Both the position numbers and the translations under genes were made by a program. The notes under the pieces are model-generated. The model made no database searches and had not been told where the DNA came from. It saw only the letters and a program-made list of their open reading frames with translations. A stretch of DNA of 45,912 nucleotides from positions 1 through 45,912 of the forward strand of contig JAEZIZ010000002.1 in NCBI GenBank assembly GCA_023415915.1, read 5' to 3'. Below, piece by piece: positions 1 through 7,693 of the stretch. This DNA is from Bacillota bacterium. Its GTDB lineage: Bacteria; Bacillota; Clostridia; Christensenellales; SZUA-584. Positions within the stretch are counted from its first letter, which is position 1, and each line of letters opens with the position of its first letter.

Positions 1-29
1 GGGACGTCAACTATTTTGTAGACAATTTG

Positions 30-860
30 CTAAGCTACTCTATCCGACCTGCCTTTTTTCTTTGCTTTCAATGATTTGAGATATTCTTTCGGTGACATAT
101 ACCCGAGTCTCTTCTGGATTCTCTTCACATTGTAAAAGCAATAAATATACTCAAACACTGCCGCACGGACTGATTCTTTCGTCTCGTAGTGCGTCCAGTG
201 TATCAGCTCTTTCTTCATAGTCGCAAAGAAGCTCTCCGACCATGCATTGTCGCCCGGCATTCCAACTCGCGAGAAGCTCTGGCGCAGCCCGTATTGCTGC
301 AGTAACCCCATCACCGCTTTTGATGTATACTGACTACCTCTATCACTATGAAAGATGCATGCGTCAGCCAACTCGTGCCTCGCAAGCATCGCCAGTATCG
401 CGTTGATCACAAGTTCCTTCGTCATCCTGTCTGCCATGTGGTCTCCGAGCACTTCGCCGGTCACGATATCCCTTATTACACAGTGGTACATGAATCCCTC
501 GTCCGTTCTCAGATATGTTATATCGCTTGTAAGCCCCATTCGCGGCTTGATCGGAAACTCTTTATCCCTAAGCATATTTGGATATCCATCACCTCGGGCT
601 TTTTTGCTGTTCGTCAAGTTCTTTGCTCTATGCCGGTTGTGGCACGAGTCCAAATGCATCTTGGCCATATATTCAGCGCATTTCTTTCGCCCGATGTGTT
701 CGCCTTTTTTGCGCAGCTCTGCGGTGATCCTGTCCGGCCCGTAGGTGCCTCGGCTTTCCTCAAACTCTTCCTTAATTCGCTTTTTCAAATGCGTCTCACG
801 CTTCTCAAAAGCTTCCCGATTCCAAAGCCAGGCATAATATCCTGTTCGTTCTATCTGCAA
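30..860 (-). CDS. IS3-family transposase OrfB (DDE integrase core)
   Basis: Catalytic part of the transposase, which cuts and joins the ends of the element. An HTH_21-like start (YYAW, RGTYGPDRI) is followed by the rve integrase core. The DDE triad is visible as the Asp of TSDITYL, the Asp of HSDRGSQY and the Glu of WSESFF, with the usual Lys seven residues later (MKKE). The frame stays open upstream of the first ATG to the slippery run at 950-956, with conceptual sequence REPPKVRYRFIQGHPEC. The normal product is therefore an OrfAB fusion made by -1 frameshifting, of about 370 residues. No truncation is seen. Confidence 0.9.
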   Translation of the reverse strand: MQIERTGYYAWLWNREAFEKRETHLKKRIKEEFEESRGTYGPDRITAELRKKGEHIGRKKCAEYMAKMHLDSCHNRHRAKNLTNSKKARGDGYPNMLRDKEFPIKPRMGLTSDITYLRTDEGFMYHCVIRDIVTGEVLGDHMADRMTKELVINAILAMLARHELADACIFHSDRGSQYTSKAVMGLLQQYGLRQSFSRVGMPGDNAWSESFFATMKKELIHWTHYETKESVRAAVFEYIYCFYNVKRIQKRLGYMSPKEYLKSLKAKKKGRSDRVA

Positions 861-916
861 GATTTCGGCCCACTTCGCTACAGGACATTCAGGATGGCCC
901 TGTATAAATCGATATC

Positions 917-1198
917 TTACTTTTGGTGGCTCGCGAAGTAGGCCGCTGCTTTTTTTAGCATGTCACGCTCCATCCTAGCCTCAGCGAGTTCCCTTCGCAA
1001 TGCTCTGTTTTCTTCTTCAAGCGTGGCGAACTTTGTCTTGTCACCATCAGCAGTATATTTTCGCCGCCAGTTGTACAGCAGATTTTCGTGAATACCTAAA
1101 TCGTCTGCTATCTCTTTTACCGATTTTGGGCTTGCATACGATAACTTGACCGCATTCTTCTTAAAGTCCTCATCATATTTCTTCCTGATCTCACCCAT
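917..1198 (-). CDS. IS3-family transposase OrfA (HTH protein)
   Basis: DNA-binding half of the transposase, about 93 residues. An HTH_Tnp_1 helix-turn-helix (YDEDFKKNAVKL, then IADDLGIHENLLYNWRRKY) is followed by a leucine-zipper-like coiled coil (LEEENRALRRELAEAR). The ATG at 1198 is chosen because a GGAGGCGG ribosome site lies just ahead; an in-frame ATG at 1240 is also open. Near the 3' end, codons CTA AAA AAA GCA (plus-strand run of seven T at 950-956) form a slippery site. A -1 shift there joins orfA to orfB, as in other IS3 elements. Confidence 0.88.
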   Translation of the reverse strand: MGEIRKKYDEDFKKNAVKLSYASPKSVKEIADDLGIHENLLYNWRRKYTADGDKTKFATLEEENRALRRELAEARMERDMLKKAAAYFASHQK

Positions 1199-1475
1199 AA
1201 TTCCGCCTCCGATTTCTGAGCTTTCTTTCGCTCTTTCCATCTTAGCAGATTGTCTAAAATTCTAACACACTCCCCTATATGGAATATAGATTAATAATAA
1301 ACCATTAATGTATGTGTTGAGAAGACATTATGAATGTACACCCGTTGCAAGTATACAAACCCCTAAAATTTACAATACAAAACTATATCTACAATTACAT
1401 CGCTTGTTTATTATTATTTTTCTATAGATGGTAACTCTTGAATGTTATATCGTATAAACTATTTTACGACATCCC

Positions 1476-1636
1476 CATGAAAAATTGGATGGCTCCGGAT
1501 ACCAGTAAGGGAAAAAGGGGGAGAATATTTCTCTTGCCAGAAGGCTTATGGCAATAACTGATGCTTATGATGCACTTGTGCCGGAACGCCATTAAAAAAG
1601 GTTTTTACTCACGAAGAAGTGGTATATAAAAAATAG
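1476..1636 (+). pseudogene. HD-GYP phosphodiesterase domain remnant
   Basis: Reading from 1476, the translation gives HEKLDGSGYQ, a stop at 1506, then GKKGENIS and ARRLMAITDAYDAL, a stop at 1593, and after a frameshift KVFTHEEVVY ending at 1634. This follows the HD-GYP domain consensus in order: HHEKLDGSGYP, KGEEIPL, ARIMAIADVYDAL, and the S/THEEAV helix. Intact HD-GYP proteins hydrolyse cyclic di-GMP. Here only the C-terminal third of the domain remains, with one in-frame stop and one frameshift. The 5' part is missing on the IS3 side, so insertion or deletion by the element may have destroyed the gene. The remaining bases of 1271-1839 show no other coding signal. Confidence 0.75.
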
Positions 1637-1839
1637 TGACAGCCTAAAAACTTAAGGCGTTTATCAAAGAAAATTCTTGTAAAGCCGGGGAGGTAGTAAA
1701 AAGTTAACTGCCATTAAAAATAACTTGGCTTGGCATTCTAGTTAAGTTTCATTCTGCTTTAATAATGGCGCTCTAAAAATATTATATAAAATACCGAATT
1801 ATTATCTTAATGAATAAACTAAAGGAAGGATAAGTATAA

Positions 1840-2310
1840 ATGATTTTTTTAGGTTTTTATATTGTTGGTCTGCTGGTCGGCATAATTGCCGTCATAATAA
1901 AGAAACAGCGTAATACCTCTGATATTGCCGGAACAGTGTTGTTATATCAGCTGACTGTTACGGTTTGTTTATCAAGCCTACAAGGATTTATCGGACACGT
2001 TTTTATGAGCGAACAAATTGCATCGCAAATCGGCTGGGTATCGAACGGCTTTCAAAAGGAACTGGGTTTTGTTTCGCTGGGAATCGCGATAGCGAGTTTC
2101 ATGTGCATATGGTTCAGAGAAAGGTTTTGGCTGGCTGTAATTATAATCTTTTCGACATTTTACTTGGGAGCGGCGGCTATACATATAAAAGATATGCTGC
2201 TTATCGGTAATTTCAATCCCGGGAGCGTATACCCCGCGATAGCAGATATTCTTATTCCTCTCACGCTCATTGTATGCTGGCTGCTGAAGCAAAAAAGGAA
2301 GAACGCCTGA
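1840..2310 (+). CDS. Small four-helix membrane protein (DUF6790-like)
   Basis: A 156-residue hydrophobic protein with about four predicted membrane segments (residues 1-20, 30-52, 75-105 and 130-150) and a basic tail (KQKRKNA). The conserved-looking stretch GWVSNGFQKELGFVSLGIAI and a later AAIHIKD resemble small uncharacterised membrane families such as DUF6790; this match is from memory and moderate. An AGGAAGGA ribosome site precedes the ATG. It stands alone between decayed DNA on both sides. No function can be proposed. Confidence 0.7.
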   Translation: MIFLGFYIVGLLVGIIAVIIKKQRNTSDIAGTVLLYQLTVTVCLSSLQGFIGHVFMSEQIASQIGWVSNGFQKELGFVSLGIAIASFMCIWFRERFWLAVIIIFSTFYLGAAAIHIKDMLLIGNFNPGSVYPAIADILIPLTLIVCWLLKQKRKNA

Positions 2311-2317
2311 CATAGAA

Positions 2318-2343
2318 GCAGTGAGCAAAAGCCTCGCTGTTTC
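2318..2343 (+). terminator. Weak terminator-like hairpin
   Basis: Stem CAGTGAG / CTCGCTG (one G:U pair) with a CAAAAGC loop and a short TTTC tail, eight bases after the stop of the membrane protein gene. The tail is poor, so termination is uncertain. Confidence 0.4.
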
Positions 2344-3189
2344 ATCCGTCACAATATGGCAGTCACAGTACTGGAGGCATGAATCCTACCGTCACGGCCT
2401 TCAGCCGTGCCAGCCTGCCAACGGGGCTTTCTAAAAGGCTTGGGCGCAATTAGATGGATCGCGCGGTAATACACTACAATTTTTGCATACGACGGGTATT
2501 AATTAGGGTAATATATATTTTTATCATTTTCTAAACGAGCTGCCTTGAGTCCAGAAATTGGGTCATATGAAATGCTATTAATATAACATGAGAAATGATT
2601 CATTTTGGACAAGATTATTAGTATATAAATGGGTCACAGAAAAACCTTCCAGTAAATCAGCCGGTTCAGTAGTTTTTGTAGTTGTTTTTATTGGTATATT
2701 TTTGTTACACTTGCCATGGTGGGTTTGCATTTTGCTAATAATCAGTAAATGCACTGAACGGCAGCGCCGTTGATAGCGATTTAGGATATTGAGCTTTGCC
2801 GCAAGGAAGCGCATGATATGATATCTCAAAAGAACAGTTGCCTTAGATGGACGCTGTTATTTTGTTTTTGTGATAAAGAGTGAGGCGGCTTACGCCAAGC
2901 GCAGCCATCATTTCATCTTCCAAACTTGCAGAAGTGCAGGATATACATTTAAATGACAGTTCAAAAACACATTACCTTAACTTAAATAGTTAATACCAAA
3001 TTTGAAATCCATGCCGAAAAACAGCTTAGCCATTTGACGTATCAGATTAAGGGAAGCAGTAAATTATAATTGCAATGATGAAATCACCCATATCAATTGA
3101 TAAAACATTTAAACTCGCGAAGGATTTTTATGCTATATGCGACTATCTGTTTGAAGGCTGATGACAAAGGTTCGAAAGGAGATGTATCG
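2344..3189. other. Gene-poor decayed region
   Basis: About 850 bases without a convincing gene. It holds a small hairpin CACGGC-CTTCA-GCCGTG at 2393-2409, a 61-codon frame at 2588-2773 with one hydrophobic stretch but no ribosome site, and an HTH-like remnant on the minus strand at 2843-2938. Base composition is more AT-rich than in the flanking operons. The promoter of the ABC operon that starts at 3190 should lie near its right end, but no clear -35/-10 pair was found. Confidence 0.5.
2843..2938 (-). pseudogene. Helix-turn-helix remnant
   Basis: The minus strand encodes SLEDEMMAALGVSRLTLYHKNK before a stop at 2843-2845. The segment LGVSRLTLYHK matches the recognition-helix region of Fis-type HTH tails, for example those of sigma-54 activators. 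No start codon, ribosome site or rest of a protein is present. It is probably a gene fragment, but the stretch is short and chance resemblance is possible. Confidence 0.35.
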
Positions 3190-4050
3190 TTGGGCGAGCA
3201 AATATTAAACGTGGCTCATCTGAATAAAGTCTTTGGTAAAACAGAAGTACTGCACGATATAAGCCTGACTATAATTAAAGGCGAAGTATACGGATTGATA
3301 GGTAAAAACGGAGCCGGAAAAACGACATTGCTCAGGCTGATAACAGGATTGATGAAACCGACCGGCGGAAGTATTTGCATACACACGGAAAAAGACTATG
3401 TAGGATATATGCCTCAAAGTTGCCGATTTGACGACGGCGCTTCTGTTGCCGATACTATTCGCTTTTTTGCATCAATCCGAAAAGCCGATTATAAAGAAAG
3501 CTTATTACTATGCAATAAACTGGAACTGGATACCGAAAAAAAGGTAAAACATCTTTCTCCGGGACAACAGAAGAAATTGCAGCTGGTCATTGCGATGACC
3601 GGCGAACCGGACTTGTATATCCTGGATGAGCCTACCGCCGGCCTTGACCCGAACGCGACCTATGAAATGATGAATATTATAAAGTCGATCCATAAAGACG
3701 GCAAAAGTATTCTGATATCTTCACACATACTTCAGGACATGGATGAAATCTGTACGAATATCGCCATTCTGGAAAAAGGCAATCTCATATTCAGCAGCGA
3801 ACTGGAAGGCAGTTACGTGATAAAAACAGAACCGATCCCAATGCGCAAATATGAAATACTGGCAAAAAAATACTCATTAGTGGGCAACGAAAACCGAACC
3901 GTTCTCCATGTGAAAACAGGCGGAAAGGGAGTATCAGATTTGGTAAATGAGCTTGCCGTTGATTCGATTAGAATTTTTGAGGTTTCCTCTTCCAATGTAA
4001 AAACAATTGTTCAGGAGCAATTGCAGATAAGGGGTGAAGAACAATGTTAA
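3190..4050 (+). CDS. ABC-2 type exporter, ATP-binding subunit
   Basis: ATPase of an ABC-2 exporter, 286 residues from a TTG start. Walker A is GKNGAGKTT, the signature is LSPGQQKK, and Walker B is LYILDEPTAGLDP, followed by the H-loop SSHILQDMDE. The C-terminal ~80 residues form the variable domain of the CcmA/YtrB type. The TTG at 3190 is preferred because AAAGGAG lies eight bases upstream; the frame opens earlier at 3097 but without a ribosome site. The last codons overlap the permease start (ATG at 4044), indicating translational coupling. The substrate is unknown; such pairs move lipids, peptides or drugs out of the cell. Confidence 0.9.
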   Translation: MGEQILNVAHLNKVFGKTEVLHDISLTIIKGEVYGLIGKNGAGKTTLLRLITGLMKPTGGSICIHTEKDYVGYMPQSCRFDDGASVADTIRFFASIRKADYKESLLLCNKLELDTEKKVKHLSPGQQKKLQLVIAMTGEPDLYILDEPTAGLDPNATYEMMNIIKSIHKDGKSILISSHILQDMDEICTNIAILEKGNLIFSSELEGSYVIKTEPIPMRKYEILAKKYSLVGNENRTVLHVKTGGKGVSDLVNELAVDSIRIFEVSSSNVKTIVQEQLQIRGEEQC

Positions 4051-4808
4051 TGAGACTGTCTCTGCGCGACATCAGAACAACATTAAAATTCAGAACCTTT
4101 TTAATCTGGTTTGCTATGGCGGGAATAGCTGTTTTCTTCTTCTTTACATCTGCGGGCAGGGTAGAACTGGAACAAAATGAGGTCAAGTTTATGACTATTT
4201 TTATGCCGCAGATTATTTTCGGTGCGTGGGCAGTACTATCCGTTTACTTTGACCTGATATCCTCAGACCGGGAGCATAATGTTCTTGATTGTATTTTATG
4301 CTCGGGTGTTACTAAGAAACAGGTTTTCGCAGCAAAAATCATTGCGTCGGCTGTTGTTTCCCTGCTGTTGTCTTTTATCTATCTATTTCCAATAACAGCT
4401 GTTATAGTTCTGTTAAGCGATTTCTCAAACGCAATGCTCCTTGTGCGATATCTGCTTCCGTTGTGGGGTTATATCATGGTATTCGCCGCGATGGGCGTTA
4501 CAATCTCCGTATTGGCGCGCTCTTCCAAAGCGGCGCTTATATGGAGCCTGGCTATTGGCCTTATACTTATGCCGCGTTTCTTTATAATCATTGTTGACGG
4601 GTTAGGCAGCGTTTTTCAGTGGTCACAAGCGGTCAAAGACGGCGTGAGCATGATAGCACCCGGCGCATTGATGTACGCTTTAGCTAATTCCGAGAACACC
4701 GCAAATTTTACCAATGCGATTATAGGCTTTACGGCAGGCGTTCTGATACTTTTTACCATATCATATTTAGCTTTTTGCCGTCAGGACGAGTATAATTACG
4801 GTGAATAA
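4044..4808 (+). CDS. ABC-2 type exporter, permease subunit
   Basis: A 254-residue integral membrane protein with about six hydrophobic segments. One is near residues 18-36, with a run of four helices from 55 to 190 and a last one at 225-245. The segment DLISSDREHNVLDCILCSGVTKKQVFAAKII is the cytoplasmic ABC-2 loop that contacts the ATPase (seen as the pieces SDREHNVLD and CSGVTKKQVFAAK). The start overlaps the ATPase stop, so the two are made in step. It forms the membrane channel of the exporter. The lipoprotein, sigma factor and two membrane proteins downstream probably belong to the same operon. Confidence 0.85.
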   Translation: MLMRLSLRDIRTTLKFRTFLIWFAMAGIAVFFFFTSAGRVELEQNEVKFMTIFMPQIIFGAWAVLSVYFDLISSDREHNVLDCILCSGVTKKQVFAAKIIASAVVSLLLSFIYLFPITAVIVLLSDFSNAMLLVRYLLPLWGYIMVFAAMGVTISVLARSSKAALIWSLAIGLILMPRFFIIIVDGLGSVFQWSQAVKDGVSMIAPGALMYALANSENTANFTNAIIGFTAGVLILFTISYLAFCRQDEYNYGE

Positions 4809-4822
4809 GGAGGTTTACCCGT

Positions 4823-5236
4823 ATGAGAATATATAAAAATTACGCATTCTTGCTTGTATTAATAGGGTTATTAGTATTTGCTCTCATTGGCTGCGGAGAA
4901 TACAACACCGTTGAGAACTTCATTGTTTCGGATCGGCAATATACCGAAAAGAGCGATTTGGAGAGCGCAAAGCAGCCCGAACAACTGGCAGCCGGGAAGG
5001 ACGTTTATGCCAGCGTATATTTTATCGAATCCCCCAAGGGAATGGAATATACTGCAAAGTGGTTCGTCAACGGAGATGAAGTAAAAACCGATATACAAAA
5101 AATGCCCACCGATAGAAAGGGTATGATCGTTTTTTCTCTGGAAGGAGATAAAGTCAAAGCAGGCACATTGAAATTGGAAATCAGTTATGACGGCTACATC
5201 CTGGCTTCCAGGGAACTTGTTATAGCCGGGGAATGA
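4823..5236 (+). CDS. Predicted lipoprotein of the exporter operon
   Basis: A 137-residue protein with an N-terminal signal and a lipobox-like LIGC (hydrophobic stretch residues 8-23, Cys at 24). It is probably anchored on the outer face of the membrane. The rest is a single polar domain with alternating beta-type stretches (YASVYF, AKWFVNGDEVKT, GTLKLEISYDGYILASRELV), suggesting an Ig-like beta sandwich. AGGAGG precedes the start, 14 bases after the permease stop. The family was not recognised. It may be an accessory or sensing part of the exporter/ECF system. Confidence 0.7.
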   Translation: MRIYKNYAFLLVLIGLLVFALIGCGEYNTVENFIVSDRQYTEKSDLESAKQPEQLAAGKDVYASVYFIESPKGMEYTAKWFVNGDEVKTDIQKMPTDRKGMIVFSLEGDKVKAGTLKLEISYDGYILASRELVIAGE

Positions 5237-5246
5237 GAATGGTCCA

Positions 5247-5801
5247 ATGAATATGGCGGAAAACCTGAAGGAAGAAAAGTTTATATCGCTGTATCGGGCT
5301 TTTGTTAACGAAATCTACCAGTATGTTTTCCTGAGGACGGGATTGGACACCGCGCTGGCAGAAGATATAACGCAGGATATATTTCTTGATGCGTTTAAAG
5401 GCATGGGCGGTTTCAAAGGGCTGTGTTCGAACAGAACATGGATATTCAGAATTGCCAGAAACAAGCTCTATGACTTCTATAGAAAGCAGTACCGGCAAAA
5501 GATTGAGCTTGTTGGCATTAACGATCCGCTTACCGAGCATCTCGGCGATCCCGGGCAGGATACTGAAAACATAATCGAGTCGGCTCTTGAGAGCCAAATG
5601 GTCTGCGATTGCTTAAACAGTATTCCTGCTCATTACAGAATCACGCTGATACTGAAATACGTTGATGGCAAAAGCGTGAAACAGATAGCGGAACTTACCG
5701 ACAGGTCCGCAAAAGCCATAGAAAGTATGCTGCAAAGGGCAAAAAATGCTTTCATCAAAGAATACCGGTCAGCTAAAAAGAAGGAGGGGTTTGATCTGTG
5801 A
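5247..5801 (+). CDS. ECF-type RNA polymerase sigma factor
   Basis: An extracytoplasmic-function sigma factor of 184 residues, which directs RNA polymerase to a small stress regulon. Region 2 is visible as VFLRTGLDTALAEDITQD, then the -10-binding part (FKGLCSNRTWIFRIARNKLYDF). Region 4 is LNSIPAHYRITLILKYVDGKS followed by an HTH (VKQIAELTDRSAKAIESML). Its stop overlaps the GTG of the next small gene (GTGA), a typical sigma/anti-sigma coupling. The next gene lacks a recognisable anti-sigma domain but has a membrane segment, so it may act as one. Confidence 0.9.
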   Translation: MNMAENLKEEKFISLYRAFVNEIYQYVFLRTGLDTALAEDITQDIFLDAFKGMGGFKGLCSNRTWIFRIARNKLYDFYRKQYRQKIELVGINDPLTEHLGDPGQDTENIIESALESQMVCDCLNSIPAHYRITLILKYVDGKSVKQIAELTDRSAKAIESMLQRAKNAFIKEYRSAKKKEGFDL

Positions 5802-6055
5802 AAAAAGATAAAAAGATTTACACAATATTGGAGAATGCTGCGCTGCCAACAAAGCAGCAGAAGGAAAAAATGCTTGCATGTATACTGTCTGAATACCGTA
5901 AATATGAAGCTTCACCTTCCGAGAAATTTTTCAGGCTGATTAGCGCATATCCCTGGCTATTTGCCTTCGGCCTTTCCGCAGTGCAGGCTGTGTTATGCAC
6001 CGTAATCTGGGGAACAGAATACACGAACATGATACTCAAAGTATTCGGAGGTTGA
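5798..6055 (+). CDS. Small single-pass membrane protein, possible anti-sigma partner
   Basis: An 85-residue protein: a charged cytoplasmic N-terminus of about 50 residues (KQQKEKMLACILSEYRKYE), then one membrane segment (PWLFAFGLSAVQAVLCTVIW) and a short outer tail. The GTG start overlaps the sigma factor stop, and GGAGG lies seven bases upstream within the sigma gene. This size, topology and position fit a minimal anti-sigma factor or sigma-regulatory protein, but no ZAS zinc motif (HxxxCxxC) is present. Function is inferred from context only. Confidence 0.65.
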   Translation: MKKDKKIYTILENAALPTKQQKEKMLACILSEYRKYEASPSEKFFRLISAYPWLFAFGLSAVQAVLCTVIWGTEYTNMILKVFGG

Positions 6056-6059
6056 GAAA

Positions 6060-6623
6060 ATGAATTCCTTTCTTGAGACATTAAACCATCCAATCGATGC
6101 GTTCAGGAATAAAAGCAAAGCGGTTGCATGGTTTCTTGTTGCAGCTACCATACTGCTTAACGCTGTCTTTGAACCGCTTCTGGCCTGGTCCGCCGGCGCC
6201 CGGTACGTCGCTCCCGATGTTTATTTAATGCTGCGCACCGCTTTATGGGGATGCGCCAGCTATATTGCGATATGCGCTGTGTTATGGGTTATAAGCAAAT
6301 GCTTCGGCAGCAAAACGCCGCTTATAACTTATCTTAAGACATGGGGTCTGACCTTTTTTCCCACTCTGCTGTGCTCCATTGCCGTTGCCTTCAGTGAAAC
6401 ATTCTTTACTGTTTTTTGGAACAACAGTATCTGGGGCATACTGCTTAGCATTGCATTTGTCGGCATATTGATATGGAAAACGATACTGTACGTCATTTTT
6501 TTAAGAGAAGTAGCCGACCTTAAAGGCGGCAAAATGATCGGAGCGTTTATCGTGATTGGAATCATGATTATCGCGCTGGCGCTGTTTAACGGTTATGTCG
6601 GGGTGAAAACGCCTGTACTGTAA
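6060..6623 (+). CDS. Yip1-like multi-pass membrane protein
   Basis: A 187-residue membrane protein with five hydrophobic segments (about residues 22-45, 60-83, 92-110, 120-145 and 160-178). The early motif LNHPIDAFRNKSK is typical of the bacterial YIP1 family, in which the segment before helix 1 starts with a P-x-xAF/W-like pattern. Four bases separate it from the preceding gene and GGAGG ends the previous frame. It closes the ABC/ECF operon. Yip1-like proteins are often found beside ABC-2 exporters in clostridia, but their role is not established. Confidence 0.65.
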   Translation: MNSFLETLNHPIDAFRNKSKAVAWFLVAATILLNAVFEPLLAWSAGARYVAPDVYLMLRTALWGCASYIAICAVLWVISKCFGSKTPLITYLKTWGLTFFPTLLCSIAVAFSETFFTVFWNNSIWGILLSIAFVGILIWKTILYVIFLREVADLKGGKMIGAFIVIGIMIIALALFNGYVGVKTPVL

Positions 6624-6736
6624 GATTATGAGCTTTATAATCAAGTTTGAAGAACCAACGGCGCAAAGCTAATGGGCCAAAAATGCTAAGTAACGCTTTG
6701 ACATCCCGTCGCCGTATTTGCTGTGTGTGAGATCTG

Positions 6737-6764
6737 CCCGCTTTTCGTATAGCGGGTTTTTCCT
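6737..6764 (+). terminator. Rho-independent terminator
   Basis: Stem CCCGC / GCGGG with a ten-base loop followed by TTTTTCCTTTT. It lies about 115 bases after the Yip1-like gene and ahead of the hemerythrin promoter. Confidence 0.7.
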
Positions 6765-6826
6765 TTTATCATATGATTTCCGGCATAGCTTTTATTTTTG
6801 CAGTTTTTATTGAAATTATTCTCGTG

Positions 6827-6869
6827 TGTTGCAATTGCAACATGTATATCTGCGGCTTCGTGTTATAAT
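6827..6869 (+). promoter_or_regulatory. CRP/FNR-like palindrome and -10 box of the hemerythrin gene
   Basis: A perfect 16-base palindrome TGTTGCAATTGCAACA lies at 6827-6842 and a consensus TATAAT at 6864-6869. With a transcription start about seven bases after the -10 box, the palindrome is centred near -41.5. That is the classic position of class II CRP/FNR-family activators. No good -35 box is present, as expected for an activated promoter. The regulator itself is not in this window. Confidence 0.6.
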
Positions 6870-6935
6870 TCGGTAAAATCAAGAACTGACGACCTTTGCT
6901 GCTATGAAGAATCTTAATTAAAAGGAGGGTTCAAT

Positions 6936-7478
6936 ATGGGGAAAGCGACGCAAGACCTTAAGAAGGAGCACGAAGCCATACTTTATGTGCTGCAGATACT
7001 TGACAAGATGATGGAGTCCGATAATCTTGAAGCCGAAAGCCTGCTTCGTTATTACGGCGAGGTGGTTTATTTCCTTAAGATATTTGCGGACAAATGCCAC
7101 CATGGCAAAGAAGAGAATTACCTGTTTAAAGAACTGGTCGACAAAGGAATACCGAACGAAGGCGGGCCGGTGGGCGTAATGCTGCGGGAACACGCTATGG
7201 GCAGAGAGTATATTGCGCAAATGAGCCGAAGCCTTGACGAAAAGAGCATCGATGGTTTTAACAGCGCCGCCGCTAATTACCGCGACCTGCTGCGCAGTCA
7301 TATCGACAAGGAAAATAACGTGCTTTTTATGATGGCGGATAGCGTATTAGATGAACAAGCGCAAAGCATTTTGTTTGAAAAGTTCGAGCAGCATGAAGAG
7401 AATGTAGTCGGGCATGGCGTACATGAAAAACTGCATGCTATGATAGATGCTTGGGCAGCCGATTTTGGCGTGGAATAA
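6936..7478 (+). CDS. Hemerythrin HHE-domain protein
   Basis: A 180-residue cytoplasmic protein of the hemerythrin HHE cation-binding family, which holds a di-iron site for O2, NO or redox sensing and scavenging. Likely ligands are H12 (KKEHEA), H55/H56 and E60 (CHHGKEE), H86 (REHAMGR), and H122 with E126 (RSHIDKEN); a further HEE motif follows near residue 153. AAAGGAGGG gives a strong ribosome site. It is monocistronic, between terminators. The CRP/FNR-like site upstream suggests control by oxygen, NO or redox state, which suits an anaerobe. The next block handles copper and redox stress. Confidence 0.9.
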   Translation: MGKATQDLKKEHEAILYVLQILDKMMESDNLEAESLLRYYGEVVYFLKIFADKCHHGKEENYLFKELVDKGIPNEGGPVGVMLREHAMGREYIAQMSRSLDEKSIDGFNSAAANYRDLLRSHIDKENNVLFMMADSVLDEQAQSILFEKFEQHEENVVGHGVHEKLHAMIDAWAADFGVE

Positions 7479-7542
7479 TTATTAATGTGGTGATATCCGG
7501 CAGTACATGCGTATGAATAATTATTGCACGAGTTATAAAACC

Positions 7543-7590
7543 AAAGGCGCACTGCGTGTGATTTCGCAGGAGCGCCTTTATTCTTTTAAT
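7543..7590 (+). terminator. Rho-independent terminator
   Basis: Stem AAAGGCGC / GCGCCTTT with an inner CTGCG / CGCAG stem, followed by ATTCTTTTAATTTT. It ends the hemerythrin transcript. Confidence 0.85.
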
Positions 7591-7693
7591 TTTCAATTCT
7601 TCATTAAATCTACATACCATTCTGCTATATTTGAACCCAGCAAAATGTTTTTACTTTTTAATAAGGAACCTGTAGAAGGAAGCGGCAAACAAA

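Larger units (their letters stand above)
7..1269 (-). mobile_element. IS3-family insertion sequence
   Basis: The element carries the two overlapping frames typical of IS3 transposases (orfA 917-1198, orfB 30-860). They are flanked by imperfect inverted repeats: 17-34 (core AGACAATTTGCTAAG) and the complement of 1241-1258 (AGACAATCTGCTAAG). Matching weakens outward, so the exact ends (about 7 and 1267-1269) are uncertain. A target duplication cannot be judged because the left end is at the window edge. Both frames are intact, so the copy may be active. Confidence 0.85.

Noticed and set aside
2588..2773. 61-residue small membrane protein gene
   Set aside because: It has a hydrophobic stretch but no ribosome site, lies in decayed DNA and has no recognisable relatives.
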